A stretch of DNA of 9,176 nt, from assembly GCA_002420235.1 (NCBI GenBank), contig DIHQ01000012.1, positions 1 to 9,176 on the forward strand, written 5' to 3'. Below are positions 1 through 6,697 of the stretch, piece by piece. This DNA is from Flavobacteriales bacterium UBA5692 (GTDB taxonomy: Bacteria; Bacteroidota; Bacteroidia; Flavobacteriales_D; Sanyastnellaceae). The position numbers and the translations under genes are program-made. Within the stretch, counting starts at the first letter, position 1. Each line of letters starts with the position of its first letter. The notes under the pieces are model-generated. The model saw nothing but the letters and a program-made list of their open reading frames with translations. It did no database searches and was not told the origin of the DNA.

Positions 1-500
1 TTGTTTCGATCGTTGTTTCGATCGTTACGTCGGTCATTCCTACGATCGTTACTGCGCTCATTGCGTCGCTCGTTGCGTCGCTCGTTGCCTTTTTCGTCAG
101 TCGCGGCCTCTTTTTCTTCCCCTGATTTGATTGTTTCGGCTGATTCTTCAGCTGCTTTGCGACGTTGACGCCGTTCGCGGATGGCATCGCCTGGTTTGCG
201 CTCCTTTTTTTCGTCGGATGAGCTAGAACTGTCCTCCGATTTCGGGTCACGGGCCTTTTCCTTGGCAGCAGATTCAGATTTGTTGCTCCGGGTGTTGCGG
301 GTGCGCTTTCCCACGTCTCCGTCCTTCTTAGTTTTCACGGCAGCTTTTTTAGCATCGGAAGGCTGCAGTGCTTGTTCGTCCAAAATGCTATAGACGAGAT
401 CTTGTTTTTTCAACTTCTCTGCTCGTGCTACGCCTATTTTCTTCGCAATTTCCTTTAGTTCAGGAACTTTCTTTGCGTTAAGTTCAATGATGTCATACAT
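1..500 (-). CDS. rho: Transcription termination factor Rho, N-terminal part (gene runs off the left edge)
   Basis: Rho is the hexameric RNA helicase that ends transcription of untranslated RNA. Only its first 166 codons are here; the RNA-binding and ATPase domains lie beyond position 1. Residues 1-45 (MYDIIELNAKKVPELKEIA... to ...DLVYSILDEQAL) form a typical Rho_N/SAP-like helical domain. It is followed by about 95 residues of Lys/Glu/Ser/Arg-rich disordered sequence, then seven tandem N-(D/E)-R-x tetrapeptides up to the edge. No stop interrupts the frame. ATG at 500 is chosen because homologues begin MYDI or similar; the frame stays open upstream to a TAG about 50 bp away, but no ATG lies in that stretch. 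Low-complexity insertions after Rho_N are common in Bacteroidota. In Bacteroides thetaiotaomicron such a disordered region has been linked to Rho condensates. The gene follows the phosphoesterase on the same strand after a 171-bp gap and could share its transcript. Confidence 0.9.
   Translation of the reverse strand, partial: MYDIIELNAKKVPELKEIAKKIGVARAEKLKKQDLVYSILDEQALQPSDAKKAAVKTKKDGDVGKRTRNTRSNKSESAAKEKARDPKSEDSSSSSDEKKERKPGDAIRERRQRRKAAEESAETIKSGEEKEAATDEKGNERRNERRNERSNDRRNDRRNDRNNDRN
3..86 (-). repeat. Seven tandem 12-bp units encoding N-(D/E)-R-x in Rho
   Basis: Read on the minus strand, positions 86 down to 3 encode NERR, NERR, NERS, NDRR, NDRR, NDRN, NDRN. The DNA units are degenerate 12-mers (for example AACGAGCGACGC and AACGATCGAAAC). 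The first two units are identical in DNA, which points to recent duplication, while later ones drift at third positions. The array probably continues past the window edge. The product is a highly charged, disordered segment of Rho, so this is a coding microsatellite and not a CRISPR array. Confidence 0.9.
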
Positions 501-551
501 CCAGTAATCGTATAATCTTGTTTGTTTCTTCCATGCTTTTAGCAGTTCCTA

Positions 552-566
552 TTTCCAATTTGGAAA
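552..566. promoter_or_regulatory. Short perfect inverted repeat in the rho leader (possible operator or RNA hairpin)
   Basis: TTTCCAA-T-TTGGAAA is a perfect 7-bp inverted repeat around one central base, 52 bp upstream of the rho ATG in the 171-bp gap between the phosphoesterase and rho. It could bind a dimeric regulator; with a 1-nt centre it is a poor RNA hairpin. A weak match to the Bacteroidota -7 element (TCAGTTTG on the minus strand, near 616-623) lies upstream of it. Nothing else identifiable was seen in 501-671. Confidence 0.3.
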
Positions 567-671
567 CGATGACTTAAAAGGTGTTTGAGGGAAAAGATGA
601 TGTACTTAATCGTACAAACTGATGGCCTGCTATCCGCAAAGACACAACAAGTATACATAATTATTCGTTGT

Positions 672-1193
672 TCAGGGCTTTTTTCTTCTGTCACCGAGTT
701 CGATAACATGCATTTGGCTTACTGATCCTCGGATCAATGAGAACTTTATTAGAGTTCGCTTTTGGTGAAATCCTTGCGTGCCAGCTGCACCAGGGTTTAT
801 GTATAAACCACCAAAACTGTCGTCATGCTGAACCTTGAGCAAATGGCTGTGTCCGCAAACAAAGACGTCAGGGCGGATGGAGTTCAGTAGATTACGAATG
901 CCTTTGGCGTACCGGCCCGGGCGACCACCTATGTGGGTCATGCAAAAACGAATGCCCTGGAGTTCCCACTGGAGGATTTCCTCTGTTTCTGAACGCACAT
1001 GGTGATCATCGATGTTCCCGAATACAACCCTGAGCTTTGCCCCGAGTTGTTGCATGGTGTCGAAAACAAATAGGCTGCCTAGATCTCCAGCATGCCAAAT
1101 CTCATCACAATCTTTCAAGTGATAGGTCATTCGATCGTCCCAATAACTATGAGTATCCGATAACAAACCAATGTGAACGGTATCCTTCGGCAT
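672..1193 (-). CDS. Metallophosphoesterase, YfcE/MJ0936 family
   Basis: This 173-residue protein is a compact calcineurin-like phosphoesterase of normal length for the YfcE/MJ0936 branch, expected to be a cytoplasmic dimetal (Mn/Ni/Fe) phosphodiesterase. The metal-binding motifs appear in the usual order: SDTH (D13, H15), GDLG (D37), GNID (N60), TH (H87) and GHSH (H115, H117), followed by the NPGA turn. There is no signal peptide or membrane segment. The start at 1193 is fixed by the motif at residue 12; later Met codons would remove it. Family members hydrolyse artificial phosphodiesters, and the natural substrate is generally unknown, so none is assigned. The gene is divergent from the PorE-like gene across 38 bp and lies 171 bp upstream of rho in the same direction. 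Confidence 0.93.
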   Translation of the reverse strand: MPKDTVHIGLLSDTHSYWDDRMTYHLKDCDEIWHAGDLGSLFVFDTMQQLGAKLRVVFGNIDDHHVRSETEEILQWELQGIRFCMTHIGGRPGRYAKGIRNLLNSIRPDVFVCGHSHLLKVQHDDSFGGLYINPGAAGTQGFHQKRTLIKFSLIRGSVSQMHVIELGDRRKKP

Positions 1194-1197
1194 GGTA

Positions 1198-1227
1198 TTT
1201 GAATTGCTTAAAAGAAGACTATTTTGG
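1198..1227 (+). promoter_or_regulatory. Candidate Bacteroidota-type promoter for the PorE-like gene
   Basis: TTTG at 1198-1201 and TATTTTGG at 1220-1227 resemble the phylum's -33 TTTG and -7 TAnnTTTG elements. There is one mismatch in the -7 box, and the spacer is 18 bp, slightly short. Transcription would begin near 1233, almost on the ATG at 1232, implying a very short leader or a leaderless message. AT-rich sequence can match by chance, so this is tentative. Confidence 0.3.
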
Positions 1228-1231
1228 GAAC

Positions 1232-3172
1232 ATGCACAAACCCCATCATGACCTCACTCACAGCGCAAGGTCCTCCGCGAATTATATACGATCATGTTTG
1301 GTGCTGTTATTTTTAATAGCGACTGCATTTGAAGCCGTGGCTCAATTTAAAATTTCGAGGCGCATGCAAAAGCAATTGGATGAAGCCGTTGAAATGTACA
1401 TGGACCGTGATGTGATCGGGGCACTTGATGCGGTGAATAAGGTATTGGAGACTTTTCCAACTTATGCGGATGCCTGGATGCTAATGAGTCAGCTTCACGA
1501 GGGGCGTTCTGAATGGCTTGCCGCGGCGACCGCTTTGAATCAAGCCGTAATATGCAATGAACAGCTGCTCGGGAAATGGAGGGATAAACTTGCGATGCTA
1601 GAATTCAGGGCAGGACGTTACGAAGTAGCTTATTCATTGATTGAAGATGCGGTTATCTCAGATTCGTTGCTCAATTCCTCGATTCGATTTGCCGCGCAGG
1701 CGATAAAGGAGCCTGTCGAATTGGATCTCGCGTCACTTCAAGGGAATGTAAATACCGGGGCACCAGAATATTATCCTGCCCTATCTGTCACAGGCGATCA
1801 CATGATTTTTACGCGTCAAATTGGTGGGGATGCTCGCATAAGTGGTCAAGAAGATTTTTTCGAGGCGAAACTATCTGAGGATGGCTCGTGGAATGTTTTA
1901 CGCGCATTGGTTGAGATCAATACGCTCGGTAACGAAGGGGCACCAACGGTACGTGGTGACGGTCGGCAGCTTATTTTCACCGCATGCGACGGCTTGGATG
2001 GAGGGTACGGGAGGCGCGTGGGCGAAGGCAGTTGTGACTTGTTCTGCGCTGATTTTGACGTCTTAGATCAGCGTTTTAAGCAGGAAGTCAACTTAACGGA
2101 TATCAACAGCGAGGCTTGGGAAAGCCAGCCTTCACTGAGTGCGGACGGGCACTGGTTGTTTTTTGTCCGGGCCTATCGGACCCAAGAAGGTCGGGTGGTA
2201 CAAGATATCTACCAATCGGAGCATCAAGGCGACGGTTCTTGGAGCCGTCCGACTCGGTTGCCCCCGACCATCAATACCTTCGGTCGAGAAGAAAACCCCG
2301 TTCTCCACAGCGATGGTAGAACGCTTTACTTCGCATCGAACGGCCACGCAGGAATGGGCGGTTTGGACCTCTTTGTTTCTCGCCGTCAACCGGACGGTTC
2401 GTGGTCACAGGCGGAAAACCTTGGATTTCCTATCAATTCTAACGGTGATGAGAATAGCCTGCAGGTGTTTCCCGACGGGAGAACTGCATTGTTTGCGACC
2501 GATCGCGATGAACCCGGGAACCTAGATCTGTGGCAATTTGAATTGCCGGTGCACGCATTGGCTGAGTCAGTAGCGCTGTGGCGTGGTGAAGTTCGGGATG
2601 CCGACTCTCAGCGTCCCATCCGAGCATCCGTTCAAGTTTTAGACAGCCTTGGGAATACAATAGGCATACAGACGAGTTCACAGGTAGATGGAGCGTTTAC
2701 GTTAACCTTTCCGGCTACTGAACATGTGATATTACAAATCGAAGAGGAGGGCTATGGCTTTTATTCAAAAACCCTCAATCCTACCGATGGGCATGAGCCG
2801 TTTGTTTCTATTGGTTTACAACATCTTGAAATCGGAACCGTCCTCGTACTTAACGATGTTCGTTTTGAACGTTCTTCGGCGGTGTTGGACGCTCGTTTTC
2901 AACCGGACCTCGAACAATTGGCTCGAACCATGCTACGGACTGAAGTGCGCATTCGCATTGCCGGCTATACGGATGGAGAGGGGAATACCCAGCAAAATCA
3001 AATTCTCAGCGAAGAACGTGCTCTAGCCGTGGCTGAATTTCTTACAAAACAAGGGATTGAAATGAGTCGAATGGAAACCATTGGATTCGGTATGTCTCAT
3101 CCTATTGCAACGAATGAAACCCCAGAGGGGCGCGCAATTAATCGGCGAACGGAGATTGAAATCATCAATTGA
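1232..3172 (+). CDS. PorE-like envelope protein: TPR, five-bladed PD40 propeller, CRD, OmpA peptidoglycan-binding domain
   Basis: The product is a 646-residue exported protein. Residues 1-38 form a signal peptide (hydrophobic CLVLLFLIATAF, then AVA-Q). Residues about 45-157 are TPR-like helices. Five PD40/WD40-like blades follow, each with an S-x-D-G-type turn: near 181, 237, 299, 356 and 410, ending about 440. Residues about 447-530 form a carboxypeptidase-regulatory-like beta-sandwich, and 536-646 are an OmpA C-terminal domain. Its peptidoglycan-binding pair is present with the classic 15-residue spacing: D581 (GYTDGEG) and R596 (LSEERALAV). This domain order is that of PorE, the T9SS subunit linking the Por rings to peptidoglycan. 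Other Bacteroidota PD40-OmpA paralogues exist, so PorE orthology is an inference. PorE of Porphyromonas is a lipoprotein; here no lipobox Cys follows the cleavage site. The frame is open back to 1037, but only ATG 1232 gives a sensible signal peptide and avoids overlapping the divergent phosphoesterase. Confidence 0.88.
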   Translation: MHKPHHDLTHSARSSANYIRSCLVLLFLIATAFEAVAQFKISRRMQKQLDEAVEMYMDRDVIGALDAVNKVLETFPTYADAWMLMSQLHEGRSEWLAAATALNQAVICNEQLLGKWRDKLAMLEFRAGRYEVAYSLIEDAVISDSLLNSSIRFAAQAIKEPVELDLASLQGNVNTGAPEYYPALSVTGDHMIFTRQIGGDARISGQEDFFEAKLSEDGSWNVLRALVEINTLGNEGAPTVRGDGRQLIFTACDGLDGGYGRRVGEGSCDLFCADFDVLDQRFKQEVNLTDINSEAWESQPSLSADGHWLFFVRAYRTQEGRVVQDIYQSEHQGDGSWSRPTRLPPTINTFGREENPVLHSDGRTLYFASNGHAGMGGLDLFVSRRQPDGSWSQAENLGFPINSNGDENSLQVFPDGRTALFATDRDEPGNLDLWQFELPVHALAESVALWRGEVRDADSQRPIRASVQVLDSLGNTIGIQTSSQVDGAFTLTFPATEHVILQIEEEGYGFYSKTLNPTDGHEPFVSIGLQHLEIGTVLVLNDVRFERSSAVLDARFQPDLEQLARTMLRTEVRIRIAGYTDGEGNTQQNQILSEERALAVAEFLTKQGIEMSRMETIGFGMSHPIATNETPEGRAINRRTEIEIIN

Positions 3173-5270
3173 GTCTCCACCGAAGATTTAGCCAAATAGT
3201 TCTTGGTGGAGCAGGATTGTAATACTTCCCACCAAATCCATTTGTTTGCAGCCAACCTGAAAATGAAGTATTCAACGCGTTTCTAATTCCAATTTGAATT
3301 GTGTGCGATTTAAAATCTCGCTGGACATATAGATTAACACGGTGTTGTTCTTGTGCCCAATCATCCTTGTCATCGTGTAATTTGATTTCATCTAGCCATT
3401 GATGTTGCCATCCCAATGTCCACTCTTTTTTTTGCATTGTTCCCCTTGTGCCTGCTGTATGCAGAGGCGTGCCTGGAAGTGCATTCGTTCTTATCGATCC
3501 TGATGAAGGCAAAATGAAGAAATCATCGTAAGATTCAAAGGCGTGACGATTTAAATTTCCCCATCCCTGAATTTCGAAGCGTATGCCGCTATCAAATACG
3601 TGTTCGACGGCAATAGTTACTTCAATTCCACTCATGTGAAGGCTATCGACATTACCCATAATAGGCTCCTCATTTGTGCCTGGAATACGTGTAATTGCTT
3701 GATTTACGCGCTGATGATATCCCTGTGCTGTTAGCTCTATGGTCGAAGCACGAGTATTTTTTAGCCAGCGAGCTCCAATTTCATAGGAATTAGCTTCTTC
3801 GGGCTCGAGATTGTAAGGTTCGTAATCATCGGGATCGACCAATTCGAATGTTGTCGGATGGCTTCCTCCATTGCCCCATTGTGCAAAAACGCGCAATCCT
3901 GGCAAAAATAAGTACGACACCTGAGCAAAGGGAAGTGGATCGAGCACAGAATAATTTTCTGCATATCCGGCAATGCTGTCTGCAATTACCTGTCGCGATC
4001 CCTTTGAATTTCGGCTCATGTGTTCCAATGCCAATTGTGCATCTACTTGCCACCTTTCGCCTAATTCCAACCTTCCACCAATAGCCGCCCAGTGACTTTG
4101 AGTCCATGATTGGATGTCGTATCTCAAGTCGTCTGAGCCTGGTATATTATCACGTTCACTTATATCAAACCATTCGTATCGAGCAATTACAGACTGATCG
4201 AAAGTGAATTTACTATTGCTTCCAAAAAGGTACGATTTTGCTCGCCACCACCTTGCGGAGATAAATTCTTCTGATTCGTCTTTAACACCATTAAAAAATG
4301 GAGAAGTTCCAAATGGATTGTGTTTGTTCGTCAATTGTCCGTAGAGCCAGACTCCGTTTTGGCTTGTAGCTTTATTCGCCTTTCGACTCCAACCGAACCA
4401 TGTTCTGGTGCGTTCTACATGTGCATCGTAATTCGAGCCTGGGGCCCTCGTTGGACGCTCGGTTGCATCTTCCTCATTTAGCGACCCGGGTAAGCCCCAG
4501 TTTGCTCTCATCCAACCGAGCCATAAATGGGTCTTAGCATTTTGCCTTGGCTCGTCTAGTAGATGCAATTCAGCTTGATTTTTATAATTGAACTCTTGGT
4601 CTCGATATCCGTCGGCATCATTCCAAAATGCACGAATGTGCAGGTATCGATTTTCGGATTTTTCAGATTTTTGAGTATGCGAAATGCCGGACTCTTGGGC
4701 CCATGCGTTCATCAAACCAAGGCCTTGACTGCGCAGTGTAGTGTACCAATGCGTTGATGTTTTGATAGCTTTTAAATCAGGGAGAGACGTCGCTAAGAGC
4801 GCTCCACCATAGGCATTTCCATAGAGAGCACCAACTGGTCCTTTTACGATTTCTAAACTGTAAATCCACTGGGGGTTCCACATCTCGAGAGGGCTATTAC
4901 CACTCGCATTAGTTAAGACAAAACCGTCCATGAGCATGAGAATGTTTCGCACTCCGAAGGGTGACCTCAAGCCACTGCTTCGCATTTGTAAACGCCTCGA
5001 TCCACCTGTCCCTCTTGTCTCCATAAAAACCCCTGGAATACAATTTAATGCATCCTGGAGATCAGGGGAATGTCCGTTTTGCAATAACGCAGAATCAAGC
5101 AGGTGAATATTCGTTGCTGCTTTGGCTTGAATCGTTGGAATTCGCAGGGCTAAAACTTCGGCTACTTCGACGGCGGTGGTGTCAATTTGTTGCAGACCTC
5201 GAGCAGACAGCTCTAGCGATATTCCAAGGGTTATAGCAATGGCAACGTGCCACTTAACAGACAAGCTCAT
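3165..5270 (-). CDS. TonB-dependent outer-membrane receptor, YncD/PqqU-like
   Basis: The 701-residue protein has an N-terminal signal sequence (hydrophobic to about residue 24), a possible TonB box near 33-38 (AVEVAE), a plug at about 46-165 (QDALNCIPGV, MRSSGLRSPFGVR, MDGF, EIVKGPVGALYGNAYGG) and a 22-strand-type barrel ending NLRWRLN. It would import a scarce ligand using TonB energy. It is not SusC-like: it is too short, lacks the N-terminal carboxypeptidase-regulatory domain, and no SusD is adjacent. Length, the FGVR/LMDG and GALYGNAYGG plug motifs, GYRD at 221, HPTTFEL at 471 and KYYNPAPPR near the end resemble what I recall of E. coli YncD (PqqU), the PQQ importer; this is recall, not an alignment. 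Its ATG overlaps the stop of the dehydrogenase-like gene (ATGA), with GGAG just before, indicating translational coupling. The 3' end overlaps the convergent PorE-like gene by 8 bp. Receptor function is certain, ligand inferred. Confidence 0.93.
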   Translation of the reverse strand: MSLSVKWHVAIAITLGISLELSARGLQQIDTTAVEVAEVLALRIPTIQAKAATNIHLLDSALLQNGHSPDLQDALNCIPGVFMETRGTGGSRRLQMRSSGLRSPFGVRNILMLMDGFVLTNASGNSPLEMWNPQWIYSLEIVKGPVGALYGNAYGGALLATSLPDLKAIKTSTHWYTTLRSQGLGLMNAWAQESGISHTQKSEKSENRYLHIRAFWNDADGYRDQEFNYKNQAELHLLDEPRQNAKTHLWLGWMRANWGLPGSLNEEDATERPTRAPGSNYDAHVERTRTWFGWSRKANKATSQNGVWLYGQLTNKHNPFGTSPFFNGVKDESEEFISARWWRAKSYLFGSNSKFTFDQSVIARYEWFDISERDNIPGSDDLRYDIQSWTQSHWAAIGGRLELGERWQVDAQLALEHMSRNSKGSRQVIADSIAGYAENYSVLDPLPFAQVSYLFLPGLRVFAQWGNGGSHPTTFELVDPDDYEPYNLEPEEANSYEIGARWLKNTRASTIELTAQGYHQRVNQAITRIPGTNEEPIMGNVDSLHMSGIEVTIAVEHVFDSGIRFEIQGWGNLNRHAFESYDDFFILPSSGSIRTNALPGTPLHTAGTRGTMQKKEWTLGWQHQWLDEIKLHDDKDDWAQEQHRVNLYVQRDFKSHTIQIGIRNALNTSFSGWLQTNGFGGKYYNPAPPRTIWLNLRWRLN
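3175..3211. terminator. Stem-loop just after the PorE-like stop codon, possible bidirectional terminator
   Basis: CTCCACC (3175-3181) pairs perfectly with GGTGGAG (3205-3211). With one bulged G (3182), AAGA (3183-3186) can pair with TCTT (3201-3204), giving an 11-bp stem with a 14-nt loop. It begins 2 nt after the stop of the plus-strand gene and lies inside the last codons of the convergent receptor gene, where it encodes part of PPRTIW and RWR. No run of T follows on the plus strand, so it is not a classical intrinsic terminator. It could still protect 3' ends or stop transcription in both directions. Confidence 0.4.
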
Positions 5271-6667
5271 TCTCCTCGTGCTACCTGAAAGGTGGCTGAA
5301 CGCTCACCTTCGGAGTGGGAAAGGACAATGAAATATGATCCAACTGACCAATCACCTGTTTCTAAAACAAGAGGCTGATTAAGGACCTGACCTTGCGCTA
5401 TGCTTTCACCGCTAAATGCATAGACTGTGTATTCGACACCGGCTAAGTCATTTTCCCATTCAAATTGAATACGGTCCGTGCAAGGGTTTGGAAAAGCCAA
5501 TGGTTTGAGTTGGGCAGGTATTTCAGCCACTGCAGACGCAAAAGCCTCGTTTCGAAATTCCTTAATGATATTTGGACCGCTTCCAGGGTAGGACGTACCA
5601 TTGAAAGCAACGTAAACCGAACCGGTATAGGGATTGACTGCGACATCTCGAATCCGTTGATTGAAACTTGAGAAGTACTGGTCTTCACTCGTGACACTGA
5701 AACCATCTTCAGACAAGTGTAAAACACTCAAACGCTCGTATTGCCCACCCAATCCTCCTAGAACTGACAGCAGGATGCTGTTCTGCCATTCTGGAATGGC
5801 TTCGTGGTTGTAGTATTCAATGCCGTTCACGGCAATGCACGGGGTCCACGCCTTTAGCGGCTCAATAACGTTGTTTTCCTCACAAAATTCCAACTCCGCG
5901 GTGGTGTTACAGAACCCTTCGACCTGAGGCCAGCCGTAGTTCCCACCGGCTTCAACAATGTTGAATTCATCGTTGGAATTCTGCCCGTGCTCGCTGGCAT
6001 AAATGATGTCATTGGGACCCAACGCCAATCCCTGGCTGTTGCGGTTTCCGAGGGTGTAGATGTACGAGTCAGGGAAGGGGTTATCTTCCGGGATACTACC
6101 GTCTAGGTTCAAACGTAATGTCTTACCCTGTAATGAGTTCATGGATTGAGAAAGGGACGATGCTCCTACATCTCCGGCGGTCATTAGCAATGTGTTGTCT
6201 GGTAATAGGAGAAGCCGGCTTCCATTGTGTATGCCACCTGCGTCGAGGGTTAGCAGGTACTCTTCATTGGTCAACTCGGTTCCATTCCAATCAAAAACAC
6301 TGAGGTACTCTTGGCCGCTCCACGAACTGCCCGCGCAGTACACCAGGTACACTTTCGGTGTCGTTTCCCAGTCCGGATGCATTACCATTCCCAGCATACC
6401 CGGTTCGCCGTTTCCGCCGTTCATGACGTTTTTTTCAAGAACGGTGGTGTAGTCGCCGGTCGTGGGGTCGATGCGCAAGACCTCACCTTTCCTTGACGTC
6501 ATCCAAAGGTGATCATCCGGTCCCCACAAGATTTCCCACGGGATTTGCATACCGGTGACCAAATCGTATTCGGTCAAAGTCGTGTTGCCAATTTCCCAAG
6601 TTGTTTGACTTGTGGCAGCCATTGAAGCCAAACCGAACACGCCAATAAGTACAGATTTCAAATTCAT
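5267..6667 (-). CDS. Secreted PQQ-type glucose/sorbosone dehydrogenase-like protein with T9SS sorting domain
   Basis: This 466-residue protein starts with a signal peptide (about 1-20, ending AATS-Q). Residues about 23-375 form a six-bladed propeller of the soluble PQQ glucose/aldose dehydrogenase (GSDH) family, which oxidises sugars using PQQ. Visible counterparts of known active-site residues are H147 (GGIHNGSRL, catalytic His), R209-N210-Q212 (GNRNSQG), the EHGQNSNDE loop at 226 with GGNYGWP at 241, W274-T275, and R338/R340 (NQRIRDV). The PQQ-contacting Lys (K377 of Acinetobacter enzyme) seems absent: LGGLGG at 303-308 occupies that place. Residues 391-466 are a T9SS type A sorting domain (AFPNP, GSYFIVL, ATFQVARGE), so the protein should be exported and probably held at the cell surface or released. 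It is the first gene of a two-gene unit, its TGA overlapping the receptor ATG. Some members of this fold are not sugar oxidases, so activity is likely but not certain. Confidence 0.88.
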   Translation of the reverse strand: MNLKSVLIGVFGLASMAATSQTTWEIGNTTLTEYDLVTGMQIPWEILWGPDDHLWMTSRKGEVLRIDPTTGDYTTVLEKNVMNGGNGEPGMLGMVMHPDWETTPKVYLVYCAGSSWSGQEYLSVFDWNGTELTNEEYLLTLDAGGIHNGSRLLLLPDNTLLMTAGDVGASSLSQSMNSLQGKTLRLNLDGSIPEDNPFPDSYIYTLGNRNSQGLALGPNDIIYASEHGQNSNDEFNIVEAGGNYGWPQVEGFCNTTAELEFCEENNVIEPLKAWTPCIAVNGIEYYNHEAIPEWQNSILLSVLGGLGGQYERLSVLHLSEDGFSVTSEDQYFSSFNQRIRDVAVNPYTGSVYVAFNGTSYPGSGPNIIKEFRNEAFASAVAEIPAQLKPLAFPNPCTDRIQFEWENDLAGVEYTVYAFSGESIAQGQVLNQPLVLETGDWSVGSYFIVLSHSEGERSATFQVARGE

Positions 6668-6697
6668 GACCGAAATTTAAGGCACAAACTGCTTCTC

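Noticed and set aside
1..86. CRISPR-like or intergenic tandem repeat
   Set aside because: Units are 12 bp, contiguous without spacers, and lie in frame within the rho coding sequence.
181..393. Plus-strand 70-codon frame opposite rho
   Set aside because: Its Ser/Leu-rich composition is what the complement of the Lys/Glu/Arg/Ser-rich Rho linker would give; it has no independent support.
1037..1231. Extension of the PorE-like reading frame upstream to an ATG at 1037
   Set aside because: It would overlap the well-supported divergent phosphoesterase by about 157 bp and bury the signal peptide inside the protein.
2139..2525. 128-codon plus-strand frame inside the PorE-like gene
   Set aside because: It is a shifted frame across the propeller blades, with basic composition and no domain; the in-frame product is clearly real.
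3848..4084. Small plus-strand reading frame inside the receptor gene
   Set aside because: It has no recognisable domain and lies fully antisense to a strongly supported coding region, as do the similar frames at 4563-4757, 5048-5236 and 8284-8574.
3165..5270. SusC-type glycan receptor and, with the amylase, a polysaccharide utilisation locus
   Set aside because: The receptor is about 300 residues shorter than SusC, lacks the N-terminal carboxypeptidase-regulatory domain, has no SusD beside it, and is paired with a dehydrogenase-like gene instead.
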